Origin: Desulfobulbaceae bacterium
Lineage (GTDB): Bacteria > Desulfobacterota > Desulfobulbia > Desulfobulbales > Desulfocapsaceae
Assembly: GCA_024643445.1 (NCBI GenBank)
Contig: JAHEMX010000028.1
Location: 1 to 15,009 of the forward strand
Length of the DNA: 15,009 bases
Direction of reading: 5' to 3'
Below, in pieces: positions 7,336-14,216 of this stretch (its first letter is position 1; the number at the start of each line of letters is the position of its first letter). Below the pieces are notes generated by a model, which saw only the letters and a list, made by a program, of their open reading frames with translations, searched no databases and had not been told where the DNA came from. Both the position numbers and the translations under genes were made by a program.

Positions 7336-8010
7336 GAGAGTTATCTCTTCACCGTAGGCCAGGACGATGCTCTTTTTCCCGAGCGCTTCCACCTTCTCTT
7401 TGAACGCCTGAGGATCCGCCTTAATCACGCCGAAGGTATCATAATGCATCGGGATAGCGACCCTGGGCCGGGCAAGCTCTACTGCCTTAAGTGCATCCGT
7501 TATGCCCATGGTGAAATTGTCACCGATCGGCAGGAGCATATAATCAATCGGGGTCATCTCCCCGATCAGCTTCATATCATAGAAAAGCCCGGTATCCCCT
7601 GTATGATACACATTAAGACCGTCAATGCTCAGTACAACCCCGGCCGGCTCTCCGCCATAGACACCATCGGGAGTAACTGACCCGTGATGGGCAATGGTAA
7701 ATTTCAGCCGTCCGAAAGGAAAATCAAACCCACCGCCGATGTGCATATTATGTGCCCTGAATCCTTTGTCAATACAATAATTTGCCAACTCATTGACGCA
7801 GATGAACAGCGGATCGACACGAGCTGCAATCTTGAAGGAATCACCGATGTGATCCCCATGGGCATGGGTCAGCACAATGAAGTCGGCGGAAAGGTCGCCG
7901 GAACCAACCGGCGCTGTCGGATTGGTGTCAAGAAATGGATCGATCAGGATGATAATACCGGAATCGGTAGTTATCTGGAACGATGAATGGGAAAAATATC
8001 TGAGTTTCAT
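7333..8010 (-). CDS. UPF0173-family metal-dependent hydrolase (metallo-beta-lactamase fold)
   Basis: 225-residue cytoplasmic enzyme of the UPF0173 branch of the metallo-beta-lactamase superfamily, the family's usual size. It starts MKLRYFSHSSF, typical of the group. Metal-binding motifs are LTHAHGDHIGD (HxHxDH), the AHHGS loop, YHTGDTGLF and PMHYDTF near the end. Substrates of this branch are not established; related enzymes hydrolyse phosphodiester, thioester or lactone bonds. I chose the ATG at 8010 because GGAGG lies 7 nt before it; an open upstream extension to 8100 has neither homology nor a ribosome binding site. A promoter-like sequence shared with the radical SAM gene lies about 100-140 nt upstream. 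Confidence 0.92.
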   Translation of the reverse strand: MKLRYFSHSSFQITTDSGIIILIDPFLDTNPTAPVGSGDLSADFIVLTHAHGDHIGDSFKIAARVDPLFICVNELANYCIDKGFRAHNMHIGGGFDFPFGRLKFTIAHHGSVTPDGVYGGEPAGVVLSIDGLNVYHTGDTGLFYDMKLIGEMTPIDYMLLPIGDNFTMGITDALKAVELARPRVAIPMHYDTFGVIKADPQAFKEKVEALGKKSIVLAYGEEITL

Positions 8011-8105
8011 AACTGCCTCCGGATTTTGTGTTTTTCGCGGCTTAAGGGTATGTATTGGCCAAGCCGACTGCCTGCTGTCATCTCCAGGCAACCGCAACAC
8101 TCATG

Positions 8106-8152
8106 GTAGCAGGAGCTTAGCAGCATCTGCACAAGGTTTCAATTGCTTTGTC
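8106..8152 (-). promoter_or_regulatory. Promoter-like repeat, copy 1 (upstream of UPF0173 hydrolase)
   Basis: On the minus strand this reads GACAAAGCAATTGAAACCTT, then a 16-nt stretch, then GCTCCTGCTAC. TTGAAA can be a -35 box; 17 bp later comes TAAGCT, a poor -10 box. The blocks at both ends recur at 9762-9797 upstream of the radical SAM gene. Confidence 0.4.
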
Positions 8153-8168
8153 TGCCGTCGCCCCTGCA

Positions 8169-9713
8169 TCATCGGCTCTCTGGACGTGCCGGAGCGGCTG
8201 CGGAAGGACAAAAGAACGGCGCATGATTGGAGGTGAAAAAAGGCGGATCACGCTGGATGATGGTATTGATCAGCGGATCCCTGCGGAACTGTTTCTGCAG
8301 AAAGGTACGAACCTTTTTCCGGTCCCAGCCCGCAGGATGGGTAAAATCGCAATAAAGCGACAGGTCGCCGTCCGAGAAACGATGCTCGTTGGCCGCCGCC
8401 TCCGGACTGCACACCGGCATATTAAAAATCGCCAGGTTCAGAAAAGTGATGCCATCATGATGCCGCCTGACAAGTTCCATGGTCAGCCGTGCGTCGTCTT
8501 CAGTCTCAGACGGTGTGCCGAAAAGGAGGTAGACATAGGTCGAAATACCGGCCGAACGAAGGTTCAGCAGGATACGGGAAACACGGTCCAGCTCAATGCC
8601 TTTATGCATCCGCTCCAGGACATGCTGAGAGCCGGATTCGAGGCCGAGTTTGAGCATGACACAGCCGCACTTCCGCAGGTTCCGGCAGAATTCAGGATCT
8701 TCGAGGTCACTTTCAAAACGGCTGAAGCCATACCAGGGCAGCCCCGGCGGTTTATCGACAAAAGAGGCGAGCAGACCGGGGCTCAGGGCATTGTCAAGCA
8801 GATGAAGAAGCACCGGCCGGTAGCGGTCGCCAAGTTTCCGGATCTGTTCCCCGGCACGGTCCGGCTGTGTCTGTATATAGGGTGTATCCTCAGCCATGTC
8901 GGGACAAAAGGTGCATTTTTTCCAATAACATCCGTCTGATGCGGCATAGGGCAGAATAAAGCCGGGAGACAGGTAGCGATTGTTGCTGAAATCTTCATAA
9001 TCAGGGGTTCCCCAGCCGCCGATCTGTTCTTGCCCGAATAGGCCTAACAGCTCCTGCTCACCCGGACCCTTTACGCAGATATCGATCAGACCGCTGAACG
9101 GTTCGCTCCAGTGGGGATTATTCATCCACGAGGTGACCAGTCCGCCTCCGGCTATGATGGGCAATCCTGGATAGCGTCGCTTGATGAAACCGGCAATGGC
9201 AAACCCGGTCAGCGCCTGGCTCAGGTAGGAAAAGGAAATACCGATAAAGCGGGGATGCTCGGAGGCTATCAGCGTGTCGAGCCGTTTACTGAACAGGGGG
9301 AAGAACCTATTATCGCTATATTGATCCGCGGCCTGGAGCAGGTCCGCACTCTTCAGGGGCGAACGGGCTGATTCTCCATAATTTGCCAGCGAGATCTCGC
9401 AATCAGACCCGGTTACCGCTCTTGAGATTACACGGTTGAGATCATTCACCGCTCGCCGATAGCGTGAGGAATTTCGATAAATCCCGGATGACCGCAGGTC
9501 ATCCAGGTGTTTCCTGCAGCTTTTTGCTGCCCGCCTGCTCCAGGTGTCTTCCCCGCTGGGTGCCTGAGTGAAAAGATCAAGCATGCACAAAAGGTTGAGA
9601 TCAACAGCCCGGCAACCAACGCCATGTTCCCGGAGCGTTCCGGCAAGTCGCGCAATCCCTGCCGGCGGCTCGGACAATTTCGCCACCGGGGGGTATAGCA
9701 GGAGAATGGACAT
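8169..9713 (-). CDS. B12-binding-domain radical SAM protein
   Basis: 514-residue protein with an N-terminal cobalamin-binding-like half and a C-terminal radical SAM half. The start ILLLYPPVAKLSEPPAGIARLAGTLR is the typical opening of B12-binding radical SAM proteins, and IAGGGLVTSW and KGPGEQELL close that domain. The iron-sulfur motif is CYWKKCTFC (Cys262, Cys267, Cys270), a CX4CX2C spacing seen in this group. Later motifs are LKLGLESGSQHVLERM and YVYLLFGTPSETEDD. Members carry out methylations, ring contractions and other radical reactions; no substrate can be named. The C-terminus after about residue 430 is divergent. AAGGG precedes the ATG by about 9 nt. It is followed after 158 bp by the UPF0173 gene in the same direction and has its own promoter-like site at 9762-9797. 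Confidence 0.9.
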   Translation of the reverse strand: MSILLLYPPVAKLSEPPAGIARLAGTLREHGVGCRAVDLNLLCMLDLFTQAPSGEDTWSRRAAKSCRKHLDDLRSSGIYRNSSRYRRAVNDLNRVISRAVTGSDCEISLANYGESARSPLKSADLLQAADQYSDNRFFPLFSKRLDTLIASEHPRFIGISFSYLSQALTGFAIAGFIKRRYPGLPIIAGGGLVTSWMNNPHWSEPFSGLIDICVKGPGEQELLGLFGQEQIGGWGTPDYEDFSNNRYLSPGFILPYAASDGCYWKKCTFCPDMAEDTPYIQTQPDRAGEQIRKLGDRYRPVLLHLLDNALSPGLLASFVDKPPGLPWYGFSRFESDLEDPEFCRNLRKCGCVMLKLGLESGSQHVLERMHKGIELDRVSRILLNLRSAGISTYVYLLFGTPSETEDDARLTMELVRRHHDGITFLNLAIFNMPVCSPEAAANEHRFSDGDLSLYCDFTHPAGWDRKKVRTFLQKQFRRDPLINTIIQRDPPFFTSNHAPFFCPSAAAPARPESR

Positions 9714-10041
9714 GAGATACAGCCCTTTTTAGCTCGGTTGAAGAACGGATAAGGCCGGAGAGTAGCAGGAGCGCCTGAAGGTTTCAATCGGTTTGTCATG
9801 ATCTGAGCTTTTTCAGCATCCGGGGATTTTTCCTGGCTGCCGGCACATTTCGCTCGATGCCTGATACCTGATTCTCCGGTCTAGCACGAGGAACGGGACT
9901 GAATTACCGGAACAGCCAAAAAAAAAAGAAACGGTACTCACTATATGATACCCCCGCTGTGTCATACTGGGGTTGTACGAGCGATTGCTCTGATGTTAGC
10001 AATGGGCTGTCCTTATGGACCATAACAGGGAGGTATGACAG
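9714..10041. other. Intergenic region between divergent radical SAM and PcfJ-like genes
   Basis: The left part holds the radical SAM promoter repeat (9762-9797). The middle shows a run of ten A at 9918-9927 with no convincing hairpin next to it. Near 9980-10003 two short inverted repeats overlap and exclude one another: GAGC-GATT-GCTC and ATTGCT-8 nt-AGCAAT. I could not place a good plus-strand promoter for the PcfJ-like gene; its ribosome binding site GGGAGG is at 10028-10033. Confidence 0.5.
9762..9797 (-). promoter_or_regulatory. Promoter-like repeat, copy 2 (upstream of radical SAM gene)
   Basis: On the minus strand TTGAAA (-35) is followed after 17 bp by TACTCT (-10), 49 nt or so before the radical SAM start codon. 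The flanking sequence GACAAACCGATTGAAACCTT matches copy 1 at 18 of 20 positions, and GTAGCAGGAGC (plus strand) is identical in both. Copy 1 has 11 extra bases between the two blocks. Confidence 0.5.
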
Positions 10042-10512
10042 ATGCGAGCACAAGCCGGAGTAGAAGCGTTGAACACCCTTTTCGCAGCAGGACTGGTAAA
10101 CGAAACATGGCGCGGCAAACAACCAGCGCAATGGGAGTGTAAACTAAAGGAGACCCTTGTCGGGGAATATCTCATTGTCCCGCTGAACTCGGCAAAGATG
10201 CTGAAATCGGAAGGCTACCTGATGAATAATTGCTGTCGCGACTACATCTTTCGATGTGCAGACCTGGCCTATTCCCTTTTTTCGATTCGCAGCCGTTCTG
10301 GCGAGCGTCTTGCGACTCTGGGACTCGGTTACGAGAACGGTTACTGGCATTTTGATCAATGTTTCGGACAAGCCAACAGCGAGGTGCTCGAAGAGAGCCT
10401 GGAATACTTTGATGAGGACGGGGTCCTGCGCACCGAATATTTTCCAACCGAGATCTACTACCTCGCCCATGAGGTGGTGCGGTTGATGAACGCTAAACCC
10501 CAAAGCCATTGA
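10042..10512 (+). CDS. PcfJ-like domain protein, small
   Basis: 156-residue protein. The central part resembles the PcfJ-like domain: LMNNCCRDYIFRCADLAYSLFSIRS, then GERLATLGLGY and a W..DQCFG.AN pattern. In relatives this corresponds to a Cys motif, a FSIR strand, an ATLEL strand and a Q..G..N turn. PcfJ was named from a conjugative plasmid, but stand-alone members occur in chromosomes and phages and their function is unknown. No signal peptide or membrane segment is seen. GGGAGG lies 8 nt before the ATG. An overlapping ATG at 10034 is in another frame and stops quickly. No conjugation or phage gene is nearby, so the gene looks like an isolated accessory gene. Family assignment is moderate. 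Confidence 0.65.
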   Translation: MRAQAGVEALNTLFAAGLVNETWRGKQPAQWECKLKETLVGEYLIVPLNSAKMLKSEGYLMNNCCRDYIFRCADLAYSLFSIRSRSGERLATLGLGYENGYWHFDQCFGQANSEVLEESLEYFDEDGVLRTEYFPTEIYYLAHEVVRLMNAKPQSH

Positions 10513-10814
10513 CCTGCGGTAATAAAGACTTCACCGAGCCCGATGCATAAGAGACCTGCGCGAAAACAACTGTTCGCGAACGCTCCTGAAGGTGATTTTG
10601 TGATTATTGAAATGATTACCGAGAAATTTTGCGTAAAAGACTTATAGTGGCAAGCCAGGTGTTGGGTGAATCCGGATTGCGGTTGAGACAATACTACTTT
10701 CCGCTTGATATAACCGGTGATAAGAGAAGGACTCAGGTATTGCCTTGTTGTTTACAACCTACTCAAGATCTGGGACCTGTTCGCGTTTATTGTTCATACT
10801 AGCAGAGGCTTGGC
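10513..10814. other. Intergenic region before the Old Yellow Enzyme gene
   Basis: No convincing annotated-size gene. A hairpin CGCGAA-8 nt-TTCGCG (10559-10564 and 10573-10578) is present without a T run, so it is a weak terminator candidate at best. A 34-codon plus-strand reading frame runs 10543-10647 without a clear ribosome binding site. A short inverted repeat GTTGT-TT-ACAAC is at 10747-10758, about 60 bp before the next start. Confidence 0.4.
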
Positions 10815-11834
10815 ATGAAAAAAACAATGTTGTTTGAACCGTATACAATCAAAGGTGTGACCTTTAAAAATCGAATAGCCATGGCGCCGATGTGCCAATA
10901 TTCAGCGGACACGGAAGGTTCACTGCAGGACTGGCACCGGGTCCATTATGCCTCTAGAGCCGTGGGACAGGTCGGCATGATCATCACCGAAGCCACGGCC
11001 GTCGAATCTCGAGGCCGGATTTCAAACAAGGACCTGGGCATTTGGCATGATTCCTGTGTAAAGCCGTTTTCCGAGCTGATAAAACAAGTCCAGGCCCATC
11101 AGTGCCGGATGGGGATCCAAATAGCCCATGCTGGACGTAAATCAACCATCCTGGATGAACCTATCGTGGCACCGGGCCGAATGCAATTCAATGATCAATA
11201 CCAGGTTCCTCAGGAGCTGTCCTTTCCCGAAATACAGGTTGTCGTCTCTGCATTCGGTCAGGCGGTACGCCGGGCAGTTGCCGCGGGCGTTGATTTTATA
11301 GAAATCCATGGAGCCCATGGTTATTTGGTTAATCAATTTCTCTCTCCCCTGACCAATAAAAGGACGGATGATTACGGCCAGGACAGATCGCTCTTCCTGA
11401 AAGAAGTGCTGGAGGAGGTGACCGCCCATATTCCCCGGCAGATGCCTCTCTTTTTGCGGGTGTCGGCAGAAGATTACCTGCCAGGCGGCAACCATCCCCA
11501 GGAACTTTGTCGATTGCTGGAGCCGGTCAAACACCTGATAGACCTGGTTCATGTCAGCTCAGGTGGCGTGATGGATAACGCTCCGATAAAAATGTTTCCT
11601 GGATACCAGGTTTCTTTTGCAAAGATAATCAGACAACAATTGAAACTGCCGGTCATGTCAGTCGGAATGCTTGATTCACCTGAACTTGCTGAAGAAACGC
11701 TACGCAATGGAAGCGCTGATCTGATCGCTCTGGGGCGGGAACTGCTCCGTAATCCCTATTGGCCTCTCCACGCGGCCAAGAGGTTAGAGGAAGAAATCAG
11801 CTGGCCCGAAGCATACCAGAGAGCCAAAAACTGA
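10815..11834 (+). CDS. namA: NADH:flavin oxidoreductase, Old Yellow Enzyme, YqjM-type
   Basis: 339-residue FMN-dependent ene-reductase of the YqjM (class III) branch, cytoplasmic. MAPMCQYSA places the thiol Cys27 and Tyr29 typical of YqjM-type enzymes. HAGRKS and IHGAHGYLVNQFLSP give the substrate-binding pair His165 and His168, one residue offset from Bacillus YqjM. VSSGG and SVGM with ALGRELLRNPYW form the C-terminal FMN phosphate site. The family reduces activated C=C bonds in enones and nitro compounds using NAD(P)H; the physiological substrate is usually unknown. AGAGG precedes the ATG by 8 nt. It stands alone, with an inverted-repeat element 45 bp after its stop. Confidence 0.92.
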   Translation: MKKTMLFEPYTIKGVTFKNRIAMAPMCQYSADTEGSLQDWHRVHYASRAVGQVGMIITEATAVESRGRISNKDLGIWHDSCVKPFSELIKQVQAHQCRMGIQIAHAGRKSTILDEPIVAPGRMQFNDQYQVPQELSFPEIQVVVSAFGQAVRRAVAAGVDFIEIHGAHGYLVNQFLSPLTNKRTDDYGQDRSLFLKEVLEEVTAHIPRQMPLFLRVSAEDYLPGGNHPQELCRLLEPVKHLIDLVHVSSGGVMDNAPIKMFPGYQVSFAKIIRQQLKLPVMSVGMLDSPELAEETLRNGSADLIALGRELLRNPYWPLHAAKRLEEEISWPEAYQRAKN

Positions 11835-11878
11835 CGACCACTTCAGCATGAGACTATTCATCGCTTAACAAACCCTGG

Positions 11879-11980
11879 AAATGCGGGGACAGTATACTTA
11901 ATTCGTTTACAATTTCTTTAGAATACATAATCGTTAATTGATTTCTGAATCATAGAGATAAGTATACTGTCCCCGCATTT
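11879..11980. repeat. Inverted-repeat element, copy A (REP/MITE-like)
   Basis: Two perfect 22-bp inverted arms (11879-11900 and 11959-11980) with the core GGGGACAGTATACTTA flank a 58-bp AT-rich spacer. Similarity extends a few bases outward on each side with one base slippage. This is the best preserved of three copies in the window. The type resembles non-autonomous elements mobilised in trans by REP-associated IS200-like transposases; that link is inference. The right end lies 39 bp before the lipoprotein start codon. Confidence 0.8.
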
Positions 11981-12019
11981 TCCATTTCAAGCCCGCCAAC
12001 CACCTGAAACGGATTCGAA

Positions 12020-12766
12020 ATGAAAGCTCTCGTTGAACAAAAGACCATACTCCTTATTATCCTGATGGGGATCTTATTAGTTGGATGCAGCGCAACGAGG
12101 AAGCCAGATCATGAGCTGTCAGTAAATAATGTTCCTCCCAGCTATAAAAACCTGGAAAATAACTACTGGTGGGAATGCGATTTTCGCGTTACCTGGCCGG
12201 AGGACGGGGAAATTGACTGGGGGATGGATCTGCTTCTTGCCCATGCAGTAGTTTCCCCCGTCCTGGTGGAGCATAGTAACAACATTTCCTACTGGCGTTT
12301 TCACCGCAGGGCGGCACGCGATGCTGCCGGCCACCAATTTTCATTCATCTTTTACAGCAATCCGGAGACCGCCGCTGTGGTCCTGTCAGAGATTGCAAAC
12401 AGTAAACGGCTAAGAGACGCCTACGAAGCAAACCTTTTAAAAACAGTACTCATTGACGATCCGGATCAGCCCCTGCTGCCAAATGTGGAAGATACCAGTG
12501 ACCGTAACTGGTCGCCAGTCCTCCAGAAGAACTGGCCGTCATTTATCATGGGGGCAAGTTCATTGTGGCTTGGACTCATTGATGAATACATGCAAAATTC
12601 TGCCGAAAATTACACTGACATCCACCTGCTTCTCGATAGATATAGAGAAGTTAACGAAAAGATAACAGAGACATGGAGCGTTGAGGGACAGCATGCGTTC
12701 CTGCATCACCTGAATGCAATGTTCGGCTACGCGCCCCTGCGAATCAGAAAGACCTTGTCATTCTGA
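12020..12766 (+). CDS. Orphan lipoprotein of unknown function
   Basis: 248-residue predicted lipoprotein. The N-terminus is a short charged stretch, a hydrophobic core (ILLIILMGILL) and a lipobox LVGC with Cys23, followed by Ser, which by the +2 rule favours the outer membrane. The mature part has WWECDFRVTWPEDGEIDWGMD, FSFIFYSNPETAAV and a Trp-rich NWSPVLQKNWPSFIMGASSLWLGLI segment. I do not recognise a named family. The ribosome binding site is poor, and an inverted-repeat element ends only 39 bp before the ATG, so the native promoter may have been displaced or supplied by the element. Codon use is more AT-rich than the icmF block. Confidence 0.75.
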   Translation: MKALVEQKTILLIILMGILLVGCSATRKPDHELSVNNVPPSYKNLENNYWWECDFRVTWPEDGEIDWGMDLLLAHAVVSPVLVEHSNNISYWRFHRRAARDAAGHQFSFIFYSNPETAAVVLSEIANSKRLRDAYEANLLKTVLIDDPDQPLLPNVEDTSDRNWSPVLQKNWPSFIMGASSLWLGLIDEYMQNSAENYTDIHLLLDRYREVNEKITETWSVEGQHAFLHHLNAMFGYAPLRIRKTLSF

Positions 12767-12855
12767 TGCTGCAGCAGACGCGGTAAATCAGGGTCAAATA
12801 GGGGGGCGGCAACGTTTTGTTTTTGATTCAATCGGTATTAGCAGGGAGGGATACG

Positions 12856-13149
12856 ATGGCAATAGGAAAAGCAACTGACAAAGAGATAGACAGCTTCATT
12901 ACGGCTCATGATTCCTGGTCCGTTGACGGCGGAAAACTCTATCGTGAGTTTGTCTTCCATACTTTCTGCGAAGCTTTCGGGTTCATGTCTGAAGTGGCGC
13001 TTGTTGCAGAACGGAGCAATCATCACCCCGAATGGTGCAACGTGTACAAACGGGTCACGGTGCACCTGACGACACATGAGGCGGGCGGGATAACGCAGAG
13101 AGATTTCGATCTTGCCGAGCAGATGGAAAACATAGTCTCAAGAAGATGA
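12856..13149 (+). CDS. phhB: 4a-hydroxytetrahydrobiopterin dehydratase (pterin-4a-carbinolamine dehydratase)
   Basis: 97-residue cytoplasmic enzyme that dehydrates 4a-hydroxytetrahydropterin, classically to recycle the cofactor of aromatic amino acid hydroxylases. The signature is complete: ERSNHHPEWCNVYKRVTVHLTTHEAGGIT, with His-His-Pro and the later His of the active site, followed by RDFDLAEQ. I chose ATG 12856 because GGGAGGG lies 5 nt upstream; an upstream in-frame start at 12817 adds 13 residues foreign to the family. No phenylalanine hydroxylase is near. In bacteria without hydroxylases such proteins may act in other pterin processes, for example molybdopterin-related ones. Confidence 0.92.
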   Translation: MAIGKATDKEIDSFITAHDSWSVDGGKLYREFVFHTFCEAFGFMSEVALVAERSNHHPEWCNVYKRVTVHLTTHEAGGITQRDFDLAEQMENIVSRR

Positions 13150-13162
13150 AGCTGCTTCTTTT
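13140..13162 (+). terminator. Weak hairpin at the end of the dehydratase gene
   Basis: AAGAAG (13140-13145) pairs with CTTCTT (13155-13160) over a 9-nt loop that contains the stop codon, and four T follow or overlap at 13159-13162. The stem is short and A-T rich, so it is only a possible terminator. Confidence 0.25.
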
Positions 13163-13227
13163 AACTTCCCCGCACAAAACTACCGGCTACTCTAAAAAAC
13201 GATCAATCCTTCAATTCGCCTACTTAA

Positions 13228-13314
13228 GGTGACAGTATACGTAATCCACTTCCTGTTTCTTGCTCCAGGAGCATGAAGGAACGACTGGATAAAAGAAATA
13301 AGTATACTGTCCCC
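13228..13314. repeat. Inverted-repeat element, copy B
   Basis: Left arm GGTGACAGTATACGTA (13228-13243) differs from the copy A core at two positions; right arm TAAGTATACTGTCCCC (13299-13314) is exact. The spacer differs in sequence from copy A and contains GCTCC-A-GGAGC at 13262-13272. It lies between the convergent dehydratase and secreted-protein genes. Confidence 0.7.
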
Positions 13315-13400
13315 GGATGTTCCCCGTTCAAAAGGGTGATTTGAGGAGTTCGGCACCGGCAATGGTGTGACCGTTGGCGGGCGCACCATTGGTGATGCAG

Positions 13401-13799
13401 TTAAAATTCCCTGGAAGCCACGGCCTTGATGGTTTCCGTGGCAAGTTCATTGCCGTCTTTGTCTTTGACGACTGCCTTGATAATCAGATCAGCATCATTA
13501 AGCGTGGCCTTTACCACCCATTTGCCCTTTTTATCGACAGCAACGGGGCCTTGTGAAACCCCCATGAGGGAAACATCGACAGTCAGCCCCAAACTGGCTA
13601 TCTCCTCTTTGCTAAAACCCGTGACTTTTCCCTTTATCGCTCTTTCGACCGGGAAGGAATCAGGGAAAATAGAAATCGTACCACCATCCCCAACAGAGGT
13701 GAAATGAACCCCCCTTTCCCCGGCAAAGGAGGACTGCAAGGTTACTGCCAAAACCAGAGCCAACATACATGGAACAATCGACGCACACCTTTTTCCCAT
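13401..13799 (-). CDS. Small secreted protein of unknown function
   Basis: 132-residue predicted exported protein. A signal peptide is clear: basic start MGKRC, a hydrophobic core (MLALVLAVTLQ) and an SSFA cleavage site before GERG at about residue 27. The mature part of roughly 105 residues is rich in alternating hydrophobic and polar residues (VDVSLMGVSQGPVAVDKKGKWVVKATLND, IIKAVVKDKDGNELATETI), suggesting a beta-sandwich or Ig-like fold, likely periplasmic or extracellular. I do not recognise a named family. GGAGG lies 7 nt before the ATG. It converges on the dehydratase gene; copy B of the repeat lies between them. Confidence 0.75.
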   Translation of the reverse strand: MGKRCASIVPCMLALVLAVTLQSSFAGERGVHFTSVGDGGTISIFPDSFPVERAIKGKVTGFSKEEIASLGLTVDVSLMGVSQGPVAVDKKGKWVVKATLNDADLIIKAVVKDKDGNELATETIKAVASREF

Positions 13800-13871
13800 A
13801 CCCTGCCTCCGAAAATTGATTTAACAACAGCCTCCGTTAAAGACGTTTTCCTACCACATGGATTTACAACC

Positions 13872-13905
13872 GTTAACGTGTTAACACTTTTATATCCTTA
13901 TTATA
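13872..13905 (-). promoter_or_regulatory. Candidate -10 box and inverted repeat upstream of the secreted-protein gene
   Basis: On the minus strand a perfect TATAAT is at 13905-13900, about 100 nt before the start codon; no good -35 box is 16-18 bp further up. Just downstream lies GTTAAC-GT-GTTAAC (13872-13885), which could be a repressor site. Both calls are weak because the surrounding DNA is very AT-rich. Confidence 0.3.
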
Positions 13906-13966
13906 CATTTTCCGATACATATCTTTGTTATCTCACGATTTATAATCTAAAAGAAAACCCTTCATT

Positions 13967-14054
13967 GGGGAACTTTATACTTTTCGATATTATCCAATCA
14001 TACGTTAATGGTTATCAATCAGAAAACGAGATATGAATTAAGTATACTGTCCCC
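13967..14054. repeat. Inverted-repeat element, copy C (left arm decayed)
   Basis: The right arm TAAGTATACTGTCCCC (14039-14054) is exact and followed by GGAT as in copy B. The left arm survives only as GGGGAACTTTATACTTTT (13967-13984), recognisable with one insertion and two or three changes. Total length 88 bp, nearly the same as copy B (87 bp), which supports pairing these arms. Confidence 0.55.
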
Positions 14055-14076
14055 GGATTTGCCTGGAATTAATCTT

Positions 14077-14104
14077 TTGCTATGATCATCGATTGTTATA
14101 TAAT
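14077..14104 (+). promoter_or_regulatory. Sigma70-type promoter of the acyl-CoA ligase gene
   Basis: TTGCTA (14077-14082) and a perfect TATAAT (14099-14104) are separated by 16 bp. Transcription would begin near 14111 and leave a leader of about 105 nt before the start codon at 14217. The promoter lies 22 bp after the right end of repeat copy C. Confidence 0.55.
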
Positions 14105-14216
14105 GGCTCCCGGGACGGGGAAAATCCGGTTCCGGCACCAGTGGAGCTGCCGAAAGGATATCAGTCGACCGCTCTTTACCAACCGTACCTGACGAACAGA
14201 GATCTGGAGAACGTTC

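Larger units (their letters stand above)
13800..14216. other. AT-rich intergenic region between divergent secreted-protein and acyl-CoA ligase genes
   Basis: The left two thirds (about 13830-14040) are strikingly AT-rich compared with neighbouring coding DNA. In order it holds the minus-strand -10 box and palindromes, copy C of the inverted-repeat element and the plus-strand promoter for the acyl-CoA ligase. A leader of about 105 nt follows. No gene-like reading frame is convincing here. Confidence 0.6.

Noticed and set aside
8148..8939. 263-codon plus-strand open frame
   Set aside because: Antisense to the radical SAM gene and without motifs.
9918..9927. Run of ten A as a minus-strand terminator
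   Set aside because: No gene on the minus strand reads into it and no stable stem precedes it in that direction.
10510..10647. Read-through of the PcfJ-like TGA as a second selenocysteine
   Set aside because: No Sec-type redox motif, no SECIS-like hairpin seen, and the family domain is complete before the stop.
12785..12800. AATCAGGGTCAAATA resembling another REP-type motif
   Set aside because: A single short occurrence without an inverted partner; not enough to call an element.
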